Source: Alkalihalobacterium sp048323755
GTDB lineage: Bacteria > Bacillota > Bacilli > Bacillales > Bacillaceae_F
Assembly (NCBI RefSeq): GCF_048323755.1
Contig: NZ_JBLWFS010000001.1
Location: 186,001-250,000, forward strand
Length of the DNA stretch: 64,000 bases
Direction of reading: 5' to 3'
Positions within the stretch are counted from its first letter, which is position 1. Each line of letters starts with the position of its first letter. Shown here one piece after another: positions 41,750 to 51,689 of the stretch. The translations under genes were made by a program, and so were the position numbers. The notes under the pieces were generated by a model. It searched no databases. It was not told the DNA's origin and was given only the letters and a program-made list of their open reading frames with translations.

Positions 41750-44593
41750 ATGAAAAGCGTTATATATTTATTGGGTTATATCTTCTCACTTTTTTTTATG
41801 ACACAAAGATTTAAGGATGCTTTTTTTCGTCGCTACCTTAATAAAGATTCATATCATAGAGCGCTCCTGCTATTACGAATCGTGTGTCATTTAAAAAAAC
41901 AAAAAGTATTTATTAAACAAGTAGAAAAAACGAATCTTCTACATGAAAATCAAAAGAACTTCTTAATAGCAATGGCTTATAGTAATTTAAAGATTTATGA
42001 GAAAGCTTGGGATGCCATTAAGGATGTACCAATTGGGGATGATAATGTTACGGATAAATTGAAGGGGAGCATTCTTTATAACCTTCGTGATATTGATGGG
42101 GTTCTAAAGTTATCCGAAACATTAAATTTAAATGAACTTTATAACTACCATCAAAAGAAAATATTAGTGAAGTTCACCTTTCTAAAACAAGGTCCTAGAA
42201 TGGCAAGGCAGTTAAGTGAACTCTTTGCACAAGGAAATTTCGAGGAATTTTTTATTGAATGTATAGACAGGTATAAAAAGCTTGAGGGAGAGCCGCTGAA
42301 CTGGGAAGAGTTCACCGAAAAGCATCTTTTCAATGATATCCGCTTAAAAAGTAGACAGGATATGGAAAAGGCTATTCAATGGTTACGAAGCCTTTCACCG
42401 GATCAACGAGAGCTAGGTATTATATTGTTGATGCAAGAATACGAAGCGCAGCCAGATATTTATTCCATGATTATTGAAGAGTTATATAACGAGTATCAAA
42501 AAGGCGAAATTCAGCTAGAACTATCCCAACATACGTGGAAACTAATTGCTTTAAGTGACTATGCACTTAAAAGAAAAAAATACAGACTGGCACTTAATTT
42601 AATTATTAAAGCATATAAAGAAGGCGAAAGATCACCTTATATTAAACAAGTACTGATGAGTATTATTCCAAATACAAAAATCAAACAAAGAGAAGTCGTT
42701 ATGATCCAGCGGCTTGTGGATGATGGATTTATTAGTTTAGTTAGTCAAGAAGCCTGTAAATTAATGTTAGAAGTTGAAGGGTTTTATCATTTATATAATG
42801 GAGCAGATCTTGACATTAAAACCGTCAACATATTAAAAAGAATCGTAAGAGCGATGAAGAAACTACCTGAACCAAAAAATAAGGAAGCTTTAAGTTACCT
42901 ATTAGAATACATTGTAGATCAATCGAAAGATCTAAAACTAGATGAAGAGCTTGTTGATACATTCTCTACATATTTTAAAGGCCACAATAAATGGGAGTTT
43001 GCCCATTTACGTTGGTGTGCAGAACAAGGCCAAATGGATGAGATCTTTGAGTCGCTATCTCATTTTCCTGAGGACAAACAAGTGAAATTATTATTGTTTC
43101 TTTCAAGGTCTTGCTATGAAGAGCAGAAGTTAAAAGACTCTCTTGAATTAACCGAAAAAGCACATGCCTTAGCCCCTAAAAACGTTATGGTTCTAAGAAG
43201 GCTTATAGCTGTTCATCATCGTATGGGGAACATTTCAAAGCGCTATCAATTTCTAGAAGAGCTTCGTGGGCTCTCAGGAAAGTTGTTCGGTAGAGAATAT
43301 GATTTAGCGTTAGATGAGAAGAATTTGTTTGAAGAATTCTGGAGTTGGAATGGAGAAAAAACAGAGGTTAGGCAAGAGGATAAAATCCTTCATGTCCTAA
43401 ACAAATCACTGCCTACCGTCAACGGATATACGATCCGAAGTAAAGAGATTGTAAACCACCAGAAAAACATCGGACTTCAACCTGTTGTTGTAACTAAACT
43501 AGGTTGGCCATTAGGTAAGGAGAACCCTAAGGAAATTGAAATGGAAACCATCGACGATGTTTCTTACTATCGGTTAAATGGGAAAGACCCTGGTTTGCAG
43601 TTAAATAAAGTACCGATGAGTGACTACTTTGACCAATATGCACATTATTTTTCTGAACTTGTGCAACAAGTAAAGCCAAGGTTGATTCATGCAGCATCGA
43701 ACTTTCAAAATGCGTTACCAGCATTAGAGGTAGCTAAAGCCTATGAAATTCCTTCCGTTTATGAAGTAAGAGGACTCTGGCATTACACTCAAAGCTCGAA
43801 AACAGAAGGGTTTGAGAACTCTGAGCGATTTAAGCTTCATGAAAAGTACGAATTGAGATGCTGCGAGATCGCAACCCATGTAGTGGCGATCGGTATTAGT
43901 CTTAAAGAACATTTAATTGAATTAGGTGTCCCTGAGAGTAAAATTTCAATTGTTCCTAATGGTGTCGATACAAAACACTTTGTACCGATCCCTGTCAATG
44001 AAGAAATTCAAAAACAATATAATTTAAAAGATCAGCTTGTATTTGGGTTTATTGGATCTGTAACCGAATATGAGGGGTTAGATTTTCTCCTAAGAGCATT
44101 TGCGAAATTAAGAGAGAAGAGATCAGACGTCAAATTTCTCTTAGTTGGAGACGGTCCGGCCTTAAATGATTTAAAGGCCTTAACGAAAGAGTTAAAGTTG
44201 ACAAATTCGGTCATTTTTACAGGAAGAGTTCCGCATGAAAAAGTCAATGACTATTACTCAGTAGTTGATGTATTTCCATTCCCTCGAACAAAAGCAAAAG
44301 TATGTGAACTAGTAACCCCGTTGAAGCCATACGAAGCAATGGCCATGGGGAAACTTGTATTAGTCAGCGATATTCCTGCCTTAAAAGAGATGGTAACGGA
44401 AAAGGAAACCGGAATGATATTTGAAGCTGAGTCTGTTGATTCTCTTTTAACAAGTTTAGAACAAGTAGAAGAGGACAGTCATCTAGCAGAAAACGGTAGA
44501 CAGTGGGTTGTTAAGAATAGAGACTGGGGTGACCTCTCTTATCGTTATAAAGGTGTATACTCTGAAGCGGGAGGAGTAAAAGTTGTTGAATAG
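41750..44593 (+). CDS. Large fusion: helical (TPR-like) N-terminus and GT4 glycosyltransferase
   Basis: 947 residues. The first ~530 are mainly helical with degenerate TPR-like pairs (e.g. LFLSRSCYEEQKLKDSLELTEKAHALAPKN) after a short hydrophobic start (SVIYLLGYIFSLFF). The last ~390 form a GT4 enzyme: LPTVNGYTIRSKEIV, VYEVRGLWHYTQSS, VPNGVDTKHFVP, GFIGSVTEYEGLDFLL and PLKPYEAMAMGKLVLVSD (conserved ExxxxxxxE region). The start has no close ribosome binding site (AAGGTGG is 24 bp away), so translation may be weak or coupled. The gene overlaps the heparinase-like gene by 11 bp. Confidence 0.83.
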   Translation: MKSVIYLLGYIFSLFFMTQRFKDAFFRRYLNKDSYHRALLLLRIVCHLKKQKVFIKQVEKTNLLHENQKNFLIAMAYSNLKIYEKAWDAIKDVPIGDDNVTDKLKGSILYNLRDIDGVLKLSETLNLNELYNYHQKKILVKFTFLKQGPRMARQLSELFAQGNFEEFFIECIDRYKKLEGEPLNWEEFTEKHLFNDIRLKSRQDMEKAIQWLRSLSPDQRELGIILLMQEYEAQPDIYSMIIEELYNEYQKGEIQLELSQHTWKLIALSDYALKRKKYRLALNLIIKAYKEGERSPYIKQVLMSIIPNTKIKQREVVMIQRLVDDGFISLVSQEACKLMLEVEGFYHLYNGADLDIKTVNILKRIVRAMKKLPEPKNKEALSYLLEYIVDQSKDLKLDEELVDTFSTYFKGHNKWEFAHLRWCAEQGQMDEIFESLSHFPEDKQVKLLLFLSRSCYEEQKLKDSLELTEKAHALAPKNVMVLRRLIAVHHRMGNISKRYQFLEELRGLSGKLFGREYDLALDEKNLFEEFWSWNGEKTEVRQEDKILHVLNKSLPTVNGYTIRSKEIVNHQKNIGLQPVVVTKLGWPLGKENPKEIEMETIDDVSYYRLNGKDPGLQLNKVPMSDYFDQYAHYFSELVQQVKPRLIHAASNFQNALPALEVAKAYEIPSVYEVRGLWHYTQSSKTEGFENSERFKLHEKYELRCCEIATHVVAIGISLKEHLIELGVPESKISIVPNGVDTKHFVPIPVNEEIQKQYNLKDQLVFGFIGSVTEYEGLDFLLRAFAKLREKRSDVKFLLVGDGPALNDLKALTKELKLTNSVIFTGRVPHEKVNDYYSVVDVFPFPRTKAKVCELVTPLKPYEAMAMGKLVLVSDIPALKEMVTEKETGMIFEAESVDSLLTSLEQVEEDSHLAENGRQWVVKNRDWGDLSYRYKGVYSEAGGVKVVE

Positions 44594-46574
44594 TACAGAC
44601 AAGCGTGAGTATTTAGAGGTCTTCACCATTACAAACTTTGAAAACGATGAAGAAATAGAGCGTATTTGTGAAGAATTAGCAAATGGACGTCTTTTCATTC
44701 AAAAGAGATATCCTGTAATTCAGGCACCAGAAAGAGGAGTTTGGACTTATGATCCTCTTAATGATCGAAGTTGGCGTTTTTGGTTACACTGTTTAATTAC
44801 AGTTGAATATCTAGTAGTAGGTCATGAAAAGCTTAAGAAAAAGCAATTCTTAGACAAGGCACTAGAACAAATTTTAGATTGGTACGATTACCATTTATTA
44901 AGCCCAGGTAATAAACTTTCTGAAATGGCTTGGCATGATCATTCAACCGCATTACGTCTTCTAGTTATCTCTCACTTTTATGAGGAGTGGAGGAAAGAAA
45001 ATTTTGATCCAGATATAGCAGAAAAGTTACATGCTATGGTTGAAGTGCATTGTGAGAAATTAGTTGACCCTGTATTCTATATGAACAAACACAATCATGG
45101 GTTAGATCAGGATATTGCCTTGTATGTAGGGACGACAGTCTTTTCAGAAATGAAAAAATCCAAAGAATGGAATGAATTTGCTTTTAGCAGGATGTTGGTA
45201 CAAATTAGCGACTTGTTCGCAGATGATGGGAGTTATTTAGAACACTCCCCGAATTATACGTACCTATTATTAGATCGGTTGTTTAACTTTGCAAAGTTTT
45301 TATTCCAGATAAAAGATCAAAGGACTGAAATTGTTGTAAAAAAGTTGGAAAAAATTCTACATCATTATAATAATATGTTATACCCTAACGGATTTATTCC
45401 GACAATTGGGGACAGTGAGTATGTACAGTCATCCAACTTCCAACAATTTCTAGGAATATCAAGCAAGCTAGATCAGTACTTGGGGAATTTAGACTATATT
45501 ACAAGCCTTAATGAAAGTGGTACACAACCTGCTGAATTAGACGCGGTTTATCCTCAAGGCGGATTTGCTGTTTCCAGAAATAAATGGGCGTTTGATGATG
45601 AAACCGTTCAAGTGATTTTTTATAGCGGCTTTCATTCAAGAGTACATAAACATTCCGATGATTTATCGATCAATATTTTTGCACATCAGCAACCAATATT
45701 AACCGACCCCGGCAAGTTCAACTATGATTATGAAAGCACCGAACGAAAATATGTTGTTTCTTCAAGAGCGCATAATACGGTCATTGTTGATAGTAAGGAT
45801 ACTGAAACTGTCAGGTTGAACGTTGAGAAATCGGGGATAACAAACTTTTATTCTAGTGAAGAAATTACAGTTGCAACAGGGGTTCATTGTCTATATGTAG
45901 GGGTTATTCACTCAAGAACCATTATTCATCTTAAACCATTTGAATGTATTATTCTTGATGACTTACAAGGTCATAAAGACCATACGTTTGAACAGAATTT
46001 TGTTCTTAATCCTAATATTAACTGTCATCTTTCAGAAGGCGCGGTGATAGGAGAGTTGGAGGAACAACCATGTATCACTATAAGTCCGCTAATTAATAAA
46101 GGTACAATAGAGTCAAAATTAATTAAAGGAAGTAAGGATCCGTTAGAAGGTTGGGTATCAACAGGCTATTCTAATCTGGTTGAAACGTTCTCCTCTAGGT
46201 TTGTACAAAAAGGTAAAAATGCTCGCTTTGCGACACGTATTAATTTAAAACCCAATGAGACAAGAATGAAGGACTTTACATGGGAAGGTGATGTTGCCTC
46301 TTTTTCTTATGTAAGTGAGGATGGAGACCTATCTAATGTGAAGTTAATTTTTAGCGGTAAAAGAGTATTTGTTTCGGTTAATAATCAGTTATTTGAACCA
46401 CAGTATTTTAAAAAAGATACTATCAATGATGCGATGGATGTAGCAGAAAAATATGAGTTTAGAGAAAAATACCGTAAAGAACGAAACAGAAGGATTAAAC
46501 TCCAAGAAGAGTTGGAGATAATGAATGACCGACTCGAACCCTTAGAAGAAAATAAAAAAAGTAATGATAGTTAG
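44583..46574 (+). CDS. Heparinase II/III-like protein without signal peptide
   Basis: 663 residues: an alpha-toroid N-terminal half (EMAWHDHSTALRLLV, HNHGLDQDIALY, EHSPNYTYLLLD) and a heparinase II/III C-terminal beta half (VHKHSDDLSINIF, SSRAHNTVIVDS), ending in a charged coiled coil (~615-650). Such polysaccharide lyases cut uronic-acid glycans. No signal peptide is seen, so it is cytoplasmic or leaves by another route. Start TTG 44583 (GGGAGGAG upstream) overlaps the preceding gene. It may trim or proofread the polymer, or be a non-catalytic relative; substrate unknown. Confidence 0.82.
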   Translation: MLNSTDKREYLEVFTITNFENDEEIERICEELANGRLFIQKRYPVIQAPERGVWTYDPLNDRSWRFWLHCLITVEYLVVGHEKLKKKQFLDKALEQILDWYDYHLLSPGNKLSEMAWHDHSTALRLLVISHFYEEWRKENFDPDIAEKLHAMVEVHCEKLVDPVFYMNKHNHGLDQDIALYVGTTVFSEMKKSKEWNEFAFSRMLVQISDLFADDGSYLEHSPNYTYLLLDRLFNFAKFLFQIKDQRTEIVVKKLEKILHHYNNMLYPNGFIPTIGDSEYVQSSNFQQFLGISSKLDQYLGNLDYITSLNESGTQPAELDAVYPQGGFAVSRNKWAFDDETVQVIFYSGFHSRVHKHSDDLSINIFAHQQPILTDPGKFNYDYESTERKYVVSSRAHNTVIVDSKDTETVRLNVEKSGITNFYSSEEITVATGVHCLYVGVIHSRTIIHLKPFECIILDDLQGHKDHTFEQNFVLNPNINCHLSEGAVIGELEEQPCITISPLINKGTIESKLIKGSKDPLEGWVSTGYSNLVETFSSRFVQKGKNARFATRINLKPNETRMKDFTWEGDVASFSYVSEDGDLSNVKLIFSGKRVFVSVNNQLFEPQYFKKDTINDAMDVAEKYEFREKYRKERNRRIKLQEELEIMNDRLEPLEENKKSNDS

Positions 46575-46604
46575 TTTTGAGTTAAGTAATGAGCGCCAAA
46601 CATA

Positions 46605-46637
46605 AAAAAGCGCATTCCTATTAGGGGTGTGCTTTTC
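46605..46637 (+). terminator. Probable terminator of the polysaccharide operon
   Basis: AAAAGCGCATTCCT (46606-46619) pairs imperfectly with GGGGTGTGCTTTT (46624-46636). Confidence 0.55.
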
Positions 46638-46753
46638 TAAAATCTACAAGTGGATACTAGAAATTTCACAACATATTCACAACAAAGGGAAATTATTTTA
46701 CTTCTTAATACAGGTATAATTTCCTTAGTAATAGACAAGAAGGGTGGATAGGT

Positions 46754-49700
46754 ATGATTTTTTTACATAGGGGAAGACGCTTTATTACAATGGTGGTTAT
46801 CTTTGCTTTACTTTTTTCATCATTGTCTCAACCTCTAACAGGACTAGCCCTAACTGGAGCTGAAGATGAAAGTCAAACGGATTTATTTTTCCAAATTATT
46901 AATGACACTCCGGTTTATATGGAGAAAGATAATGAAATAAGTCAGTTAGGGACGTTGTTAGAAGGAATCCAATTCCAAGTACATCGAGAGGATGAAAACA
47001 AAATATATTTCATCCTTTACGAAGATATTGAGGTTTTTACTTCTAGAGATGCTGTTCTTTGGTTGGAAGATTTAGAGGTTGATGGAGAAGTATTAGTTTC
47101 AGATCAGACTTTCATAGGAGAGGCAACGATTAAAGAAGATGTAGTAATACATACTCTTCACGATGACCCAATCTTAACATTAGAACAGGAAGTTTCTTTT
47201 CCAGTTTTATATGAAACTGATGAATACATTGCATTGCCAATAGGGCCGTATATCGGAAAGGTTGCTACAGTTGATCTCATCATTGAAGCGGTTCTGGAGA
47301 ATCAAACTGAAGAAATAGTTGAAGGAGAAATTACTGATCCACTAGCAAATGAGAAAATAGAAGAAGAGATTTCCGAAACTCAGGCTAAAGAACCTCAAGA
47401 GGAAACGGCAACTGATAGCCAAACAGAACAGCAACCAACAGAGGTAACGGTGCCAAATGAAGGTACTGTTCAAACTGAACAAGTAGATAAAACACAGGTT
47501 GCATCACAGCAATTTACAAGCTCAACGAAATACTATGAAGTCATTACAAATAACACACCTGTCTATGATAATAGTGCCGGGAGTTTAGTAGAAGTAGGTT
47601 GGCTGAAAAAAGGTCAAGTGTATCCGAGAGTACGAGATTACGGACCGAATTGGCATGAAATACGCTTTGGAAATGAAAAGGCGTATGTCAGAAAAGCTGA
47701 TACCGCACCAGCGAATGGAACGTCTGTAAAAAATGAAAACGTAAACTATCATAATACAAATCAGTCGTTTGTACCAAAAGTGAGTATTGAAGTCTATGAT
47801 AATAGCTCAGGACAATTAGTTTCATATGCCACATTAAAGGAAGGCAGGGCGTATCCGCTGGTCGGTGAGTACGGAGCGAACTGGTATCGTGTGTTAGTAT
47901 CTGACCGTGTTGGCTATGTCCGTGCATCCGAAATCGATCTTCAATCGCAACAAACGAAACCGCAACCTTTCACTAACTCTACGAAGTACTTTGAAGTCAT
48001 TAACGACAATATTCCCGTTTATGATAACAGTACAGGCAGCTTAGTAGAAGTTGGTTGGTTAAAGAAAGGTCAAGTGTATCCTCGCGTTCGCGATTACGGT
48101 GCGAATTGGCATGAAATTCGATATGGAAATGGTTTTGCCTATGTCAGAAAGGTAGATACGAGACCAGCGAATGGTTCGGTAGTACGTAATGAGAACAAAA
48201 ACTTTGAAAATACGGCTCGTTCATTTATCCCGCAAGCTGATATCGAAGTGTATGATAATACATCAGGTCAATTGGTGCCGTTTGGTGTAATAAAAGAAGG
48301 CCGAAGTTATCCGATTGTCGGTAACTTTGGCGCGAATTGGTATCGTGTACTTTTATCAGATCGGATTGGATTTGTAAGAACAAGTGAAGTAAGTTTAGGT
48401 TTCAGCACAACTGACGAATATTTCCGTGTAACAGAAGAGAATGTCGAAGTCTACGATAATAGCACGGGCAGACTTGTCAAAGTCGGAGAGCTCGTGAATG
48501 GTCAAGTGTACCCGCGCGTTCGCGATTATGGGAACTGGCACGAAATTGAGTTTGGAAATAGAAAAGCTTACGTTCGTAAAGCAAGTACTCAACCAGCAAC
48601 ACGTAGCGGGCTGAGAAATGAGAACCGTTCCTTTGAGAATGGAAGATTTCATTTAATAGCAAACCAGAATGTTGAAGTCTATGATAACAGTACGGGGCAA
48701 CTCGTTCCATTTGCTAGGATTGAGAAGGGACAGAAATACCCGGTTGTCGGAGCGTTTGGAGCTAATTGGTTCCGTGTACTTGTAGCTGATCGTGTTGGGT
48801 TTGTCAGAAGTAGTGAAGTGAAACTAGGTGCGACATTTACAAGTACAGACGAATATTTCCAGGTCGTTTCTAATACGGCAATTATATATGATAACAGCAG
48901 GGGAAGCTTAGTTCCAGTAGGAGAGTTAAAACAGGGACAAGTTTACCCACGTATTCGTGACTATGGATCTAATTGGCATCAAATTGAATTTGGAAATTCT
49001 GTTGGTTATGTAAGGAAGTCAGATACCATCCCAGCTACTAAGAGTGGGTTGCGTAATGAGAATACAACATTCACTAATAGTGGAGAGCGCATTAATATCC
49101 CTCAAAATATTGAGGTTTATGACAACAGCACGGGGAATTTAATACCATTTGCAACAATATATGCGGGAAAAAATTACCCTGTGGTTGGAGAATTCGGCTC
49201 AAATTGGTATCGAGTACTTGTTTCAGGAAGAGTCGGTTTTGTAAGAGTTAATGATCTTACCCAAACAAAAGAAGAGCAAATCACATGGTTTAGAGCAGAT
49301 CAAGACGTAATTATTTATACGAATGAAACAGGGAGACTCTTCCCAGTTGGAAGATTATCAAAAGGGCAGATATACCCTCAGTCTCGACCGTATGGAAATT
49401 GGCATGAGATTGAATTTGGTGATGGGGTTGCATACGTTAGAAAATCGGAGACAACGAAAGTAACAAATGTTCAAGTTTCTAATTTAAATGAACGCTATAA
49501 TAATAAAAATGAATATTTCATCGCCTTAGAAACAATTGAAGTTTATGATAATAGTTCAGGATCATTAGTACCGTTTGGGACTATTATTCAGGGAGAAAAA
49601 TATCCAATTGTGAGTAATTATGGAGAGAACTGGTATCGAGTCCTTTTTGCTGGACGAGTTGGTTTTGTTAGAAAGAAAGATGTGAGAAAAGCTCCAAAGG

Positions 49701-51379
49701 AAGTAACGATTACGAACACAGATATTCGTTACTATAAAAATAGAACGAATAGTGCACTTTCTAATAGAGTAAGTTCATTCTTCTTGAACCCAATGAATGG
49801 TGGAAATTTTAAAAATGCAGCTGATCAGATGGTTAATGGTATTTTCATCCTTTCACCATATGGGACCTTTGATTATAGTAAAGGTATTGATTGGGCGACT
49901 AACCCGTCCTATACTCGTTCTTTTATGAGACCGTTTCATGGACACTTTTATTTATACGACTTAATGGCTGCCTATAACCAAACAAAGGATCCGAAGTATA
50001 TTCATACAGGTTACAAAATTATTGAGGATTGGGTAAAGAAAAACCCATATCTAAAACCACAACATGAAATGGCTTGGCATGATGAAACAACAGCAAGACG
50101 TTTAATTGCTTGGATCGGTTTCTTTGATCTTGCTAAGGACATTTTAAATGAGGACCAGCTAAAATTAATGCTTGATAGTATGATCATTCAAGCTGATTTA
50201 TTAACAAAAGAACACTATTATACAAGAAATACAAATCATGGGATGTTCCAAGACGAAGCTTTACTTGTATTTAGTGATTATTTTGACCGACTAGAAAAAG
50301 CCCCAATCTATGGACAATTAGCTCGAACAAGGTTAACCGATTATTTTGAATACATCATGTCCGAGGAAGGAGTTCATTTAGAACATTCTCCTGGATATCA
50401 TCAGCAAATTGCGAATTCAATATTTAAATATAAGAACTTTTTCGCTGCTAAAAATGAACCTGCGTATGCAAGGTATTACAGCCAACTATATGATAAGATG
50501 TCTATTTTTGCGTCGTATATTCTTAAGCCTGATGGGAAATTTCCATTGATTGGTGATACATTTACACGTGATGTCCCATATAGTTTCCTCTGGACCGATA
50601 ACCCATATTATCAATATGCTAGAACTGCAGGAGCTACCGGAACTGCTCCAACAGCAACGGATATAGTGTTCCCTGAAGCAGGATATGCTATCTTTAGAGA
50701 TTCGTGGGAGCGGAAACAGGAAGGAACGTACGTATTATTCTACGCCGCATACCATACGGGCTACCACAAACATTCAGATGATTTAGGTTTGTGGATCTAT
50801 TCCGATGGAGATATCGTCATTGAAGCAGGACCTAATGGGTATGATTATGACGACCCATTTACGGCATATGCATATTCTTCTTTTGCTCACAATACGCTAA
50901 TTGTTGATAATGAAAGTTTAATAAGAGTCGATCACAAATTCGATTCGACTTATCTAAAGGATTATTCAATTGGCAATCAAACCTCAAGTGTCTCTGGAGT
51001 GAATAAAAGATTCGAAGGTGTAGGTCATGAAAGAAAAGTAGATTACCATAAAGATGGGAATATAGTCGTTGTAAATGATTTTATTCAATCAAAAGACCAA
51101 CATAACTACAAGTTATTATGGCATTTAGCACCCGACATTACTCCAATTCAAGGTGAAAACAATGAGATACATCTTTATCGTGGAGAAAAGTATGTCACAA
51201 CAATATCTATTGAAGGTCAACAGAAGATAGATATTTCTATTGTTAAGGGACAGACAAAGCCAAACATTCTTGGCTGGTATTTCCGTGGAGTAAGAGATCC
51301 AATCCCGACACATACTATTGTTTTAAACTTTCATGGAAGAAATGGTCATGTAAAAACTACATTCGATATTCATAACTAA
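46754..51379 (+). CDS. Exported modular protein: SH3-like repeats plus heparinase II/III lyase
   Basis: 1541 residues. Signal peptide (~1-33); a conserved N-terminal module (~40-185) resembling two degenerate SH3 units; an acidic Glu/Thr/Gln linker; five A/B repeat pairs (257-977); and a heparinase II/III-type lyase (~990-1541) with EMAWHDETTARRL, RNTNHGMFQDEALL, EHSPGYHQQ and HKHSDDLG (His1338, His1340). It is homologous to the signal-less heparinase just upstream. No sorting signal or C-terminal helix is present, so wall retention must rest on the repeats. RBS AGGGTGG; TATAAT at 46715-46720. Probable target: a uronic-acid polymer, perhaps the one made by the adjacent operon. Confidence 0.85.
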   Translation: MIFLHRGRRFITMVVIFALLFSSLSQPLTGLALTGAEDESQTDLFFQIINDTPVYMEKDNEISQLGTLLEGIQFQVHREDENKIYFILYEDIEVFTSRDAVLWLEDLEVDGEVLVSDQTFIGEATIKEDVVIHTLHDDPILTLEQEVSFPVLYETDEYIALPIGPYIGKVATVDLIIEAVLENQTEEIVEGEITDPLANEKIEEEISETQAKEPQEETATDSQTEQQPTEVTVPNEGTVQTEQVDKTQVASQQFTSSTKYYEVITNNTPVYDNSAGSLVEVGWLKKGQVYPRVRDYGPNWHEIRFGNEKAYVRKADTAPANGTSVKNENVNYHNTNQSFVPKVSIEVYDNSSGQLVSYATLKEGRAYPLVGEYGANWYRVLVSDRVGYVRASEIDLQSQQTKPQPFTNSTKYFEVINDNIPVYDNSTGSLVEVGWLKKGQVYPRVRDYGANWHEIRYGNGFAYVRKVDTRPANGSVVRNENKNFENTARSFIPQADIEVYDNTSGQLVPFGVIKEGRSYPIVGNFGANWYRVLLSDRIGFVRTSEVSLGFSTTDEYFRVTEENVEVYDNSTGRLVKVGELVNGQVYPRVRDYGNWHEIEFGNRKAYVRKASTQPATRSGLRNENRSFENGRFHLIANQNVEVYDNSTGQLVPFARIEKGQKYPVVGAFGANWFRVLVADRVGFVRSSEVKLGATFTSTDEYFQVVSNTAIIYDNSRGSLVPVGELKQGQVYPRIRDYGSNWHQIEFGNSVGYVRKSDTIPATKSGLRNENTTFTNSGERINIPQNIEVYDNSTGNLIPFATIYAGKNYPVVGEFGSNWYRVLVSGRVGFVRVNDLTQTKEEQITWFRADQDVIIYTNETGRLFPVGRLSKGQIYPQSRPYGNWHEIEFGDGVAYVRKSETTKVTNVQVSNLNERYNNKNEYFIALETIEVYDNSSGSLVPFGTIIQGEKYPIVSNYGENWYRVLFAGRVGFVRKKDVRKAPKEVTITNTDIRYYKNRTNSALSNRVSSFFLNPMNGGNFKNAADQMVNGIFILSPYGTFDYSKGIDWATNPSYTRSFMRPFHGHFYLYDLMAAYNQTKDPKYIHTGYKIIEDWVKKNPYLKPQHEMAWHDETTARRLIAWIGFFDLAKDILNEDQLKLMLDSMIIQADLLTKEHYYTRNTNHGMFQDEALLVFSDYFDRLEKAPIYGQLARTRLTDYFEYIMSEEGVHLEHSPGYHQQIANSIFKYKNFFAAKNEPAYARYYSQLYDKMSIFASYILKPDGKFPLIGDTFTRDVPYSFLWTDNPYYQYARTAGATGTAPTATDIVFPEAGYAIFRDSWERKQEGTYVLFYAAYHTGYHKHSDDLGLWIYSDGDIVIEAGPNGYDYDDPFTAYAYSSFAHNTLIVDNESLIRVDHKFDSTYLKDYSIGNQTSSVSGVNKRFEGVGHERKVDYHKDGNIVVVNDFIQSKDQHNYKLLWHLAPDITPIQGENNEIHLYRGEKYVTTISIEGQQKIDISIVKGQTKPNILGWYFRGVRDPIPTHTIVLNFHGRNGHVKTTFDIHN
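47522..49684 (+). repeat. Five A/B SH3-like repeat pairs (heparinase protein)
   Basis: A units run xYFEV...PVYDNSTGSLVEVG...YPRVRDYG.NWHEI..G...YVRK; B units run xIEVYDNTSGQLVPF...YPIVG.FG.NWYRV...DRVGFVR. They alternate strictly, with linkers containing KNEN or RNEN. The fifth A unit (ITWFRADQDVIIYTNETG) is the most diverged. Confidence 0.9.
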
Positions 51380-51449
51380 TATAAGTATAAAGAGACTAGC
51401 TCTATTAGAAGAAATTCAATACACGATAGTCTAGTTAAGTATTTCTTAG

Positions 51450-51569
51450 AACTTAGGCTGGCAAATTAGAAGCCAACGAAATCCATTTCCAAGTTATACG
51501 TTAGTTATTGAATTAGACGAAGCAAATACTGAAGTGACAACGAATTTTAAAATAATAGATTCATATTAA
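51450..51569 (+). pseudogene. 3' remnant of a second exported heparinase gene
   Basis: Translating this intergenic stretch in the frame ending at TAA 51567-51569 gives NLGWQIRSQRNPFPSYTLV followed by IELDEANTEVTTNFKIIDSY. This aligns with the last ~37 residues of the preceding heparinase (ILGWYFRGVRDPIPTHTIV, then a shorter VLNFHGRNGHVKTTFDIHN): GW, R, R, P, P, T, V, V, T, F, I recur in order. There is no start and no upstream coding, so it is the tail of a lost tandem paralogue. The terminator right after it would have belonged to that gene. Confidence 0.6.
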
Positions 51570-51598
51570 AAAGGGGCGTAACAGCCTCTTTTTTTTGT
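51569..51598 (+). terminator. Intrinsic terminator after the heparinase remnant
   Basis: AAAGGGGC (51569-51576) pairs with GCCTCTTT (51584-51591) around GTAACA, followed by a T-run. Apart from the remnant, the 51380-51689 gap holds no gene; TATAAT at 51650-51655 is a likely -10 for the next gene. Confidence 0.7.
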
Positions 51599-51689
51599 AT
51601 TTTTACAAATTTCTTCAAAATTTTCATATATAAAAAGTCCTATTCTTTGTATAATTAAATAGAAATCTAGTATTGAAAGGTGGAGAGCT

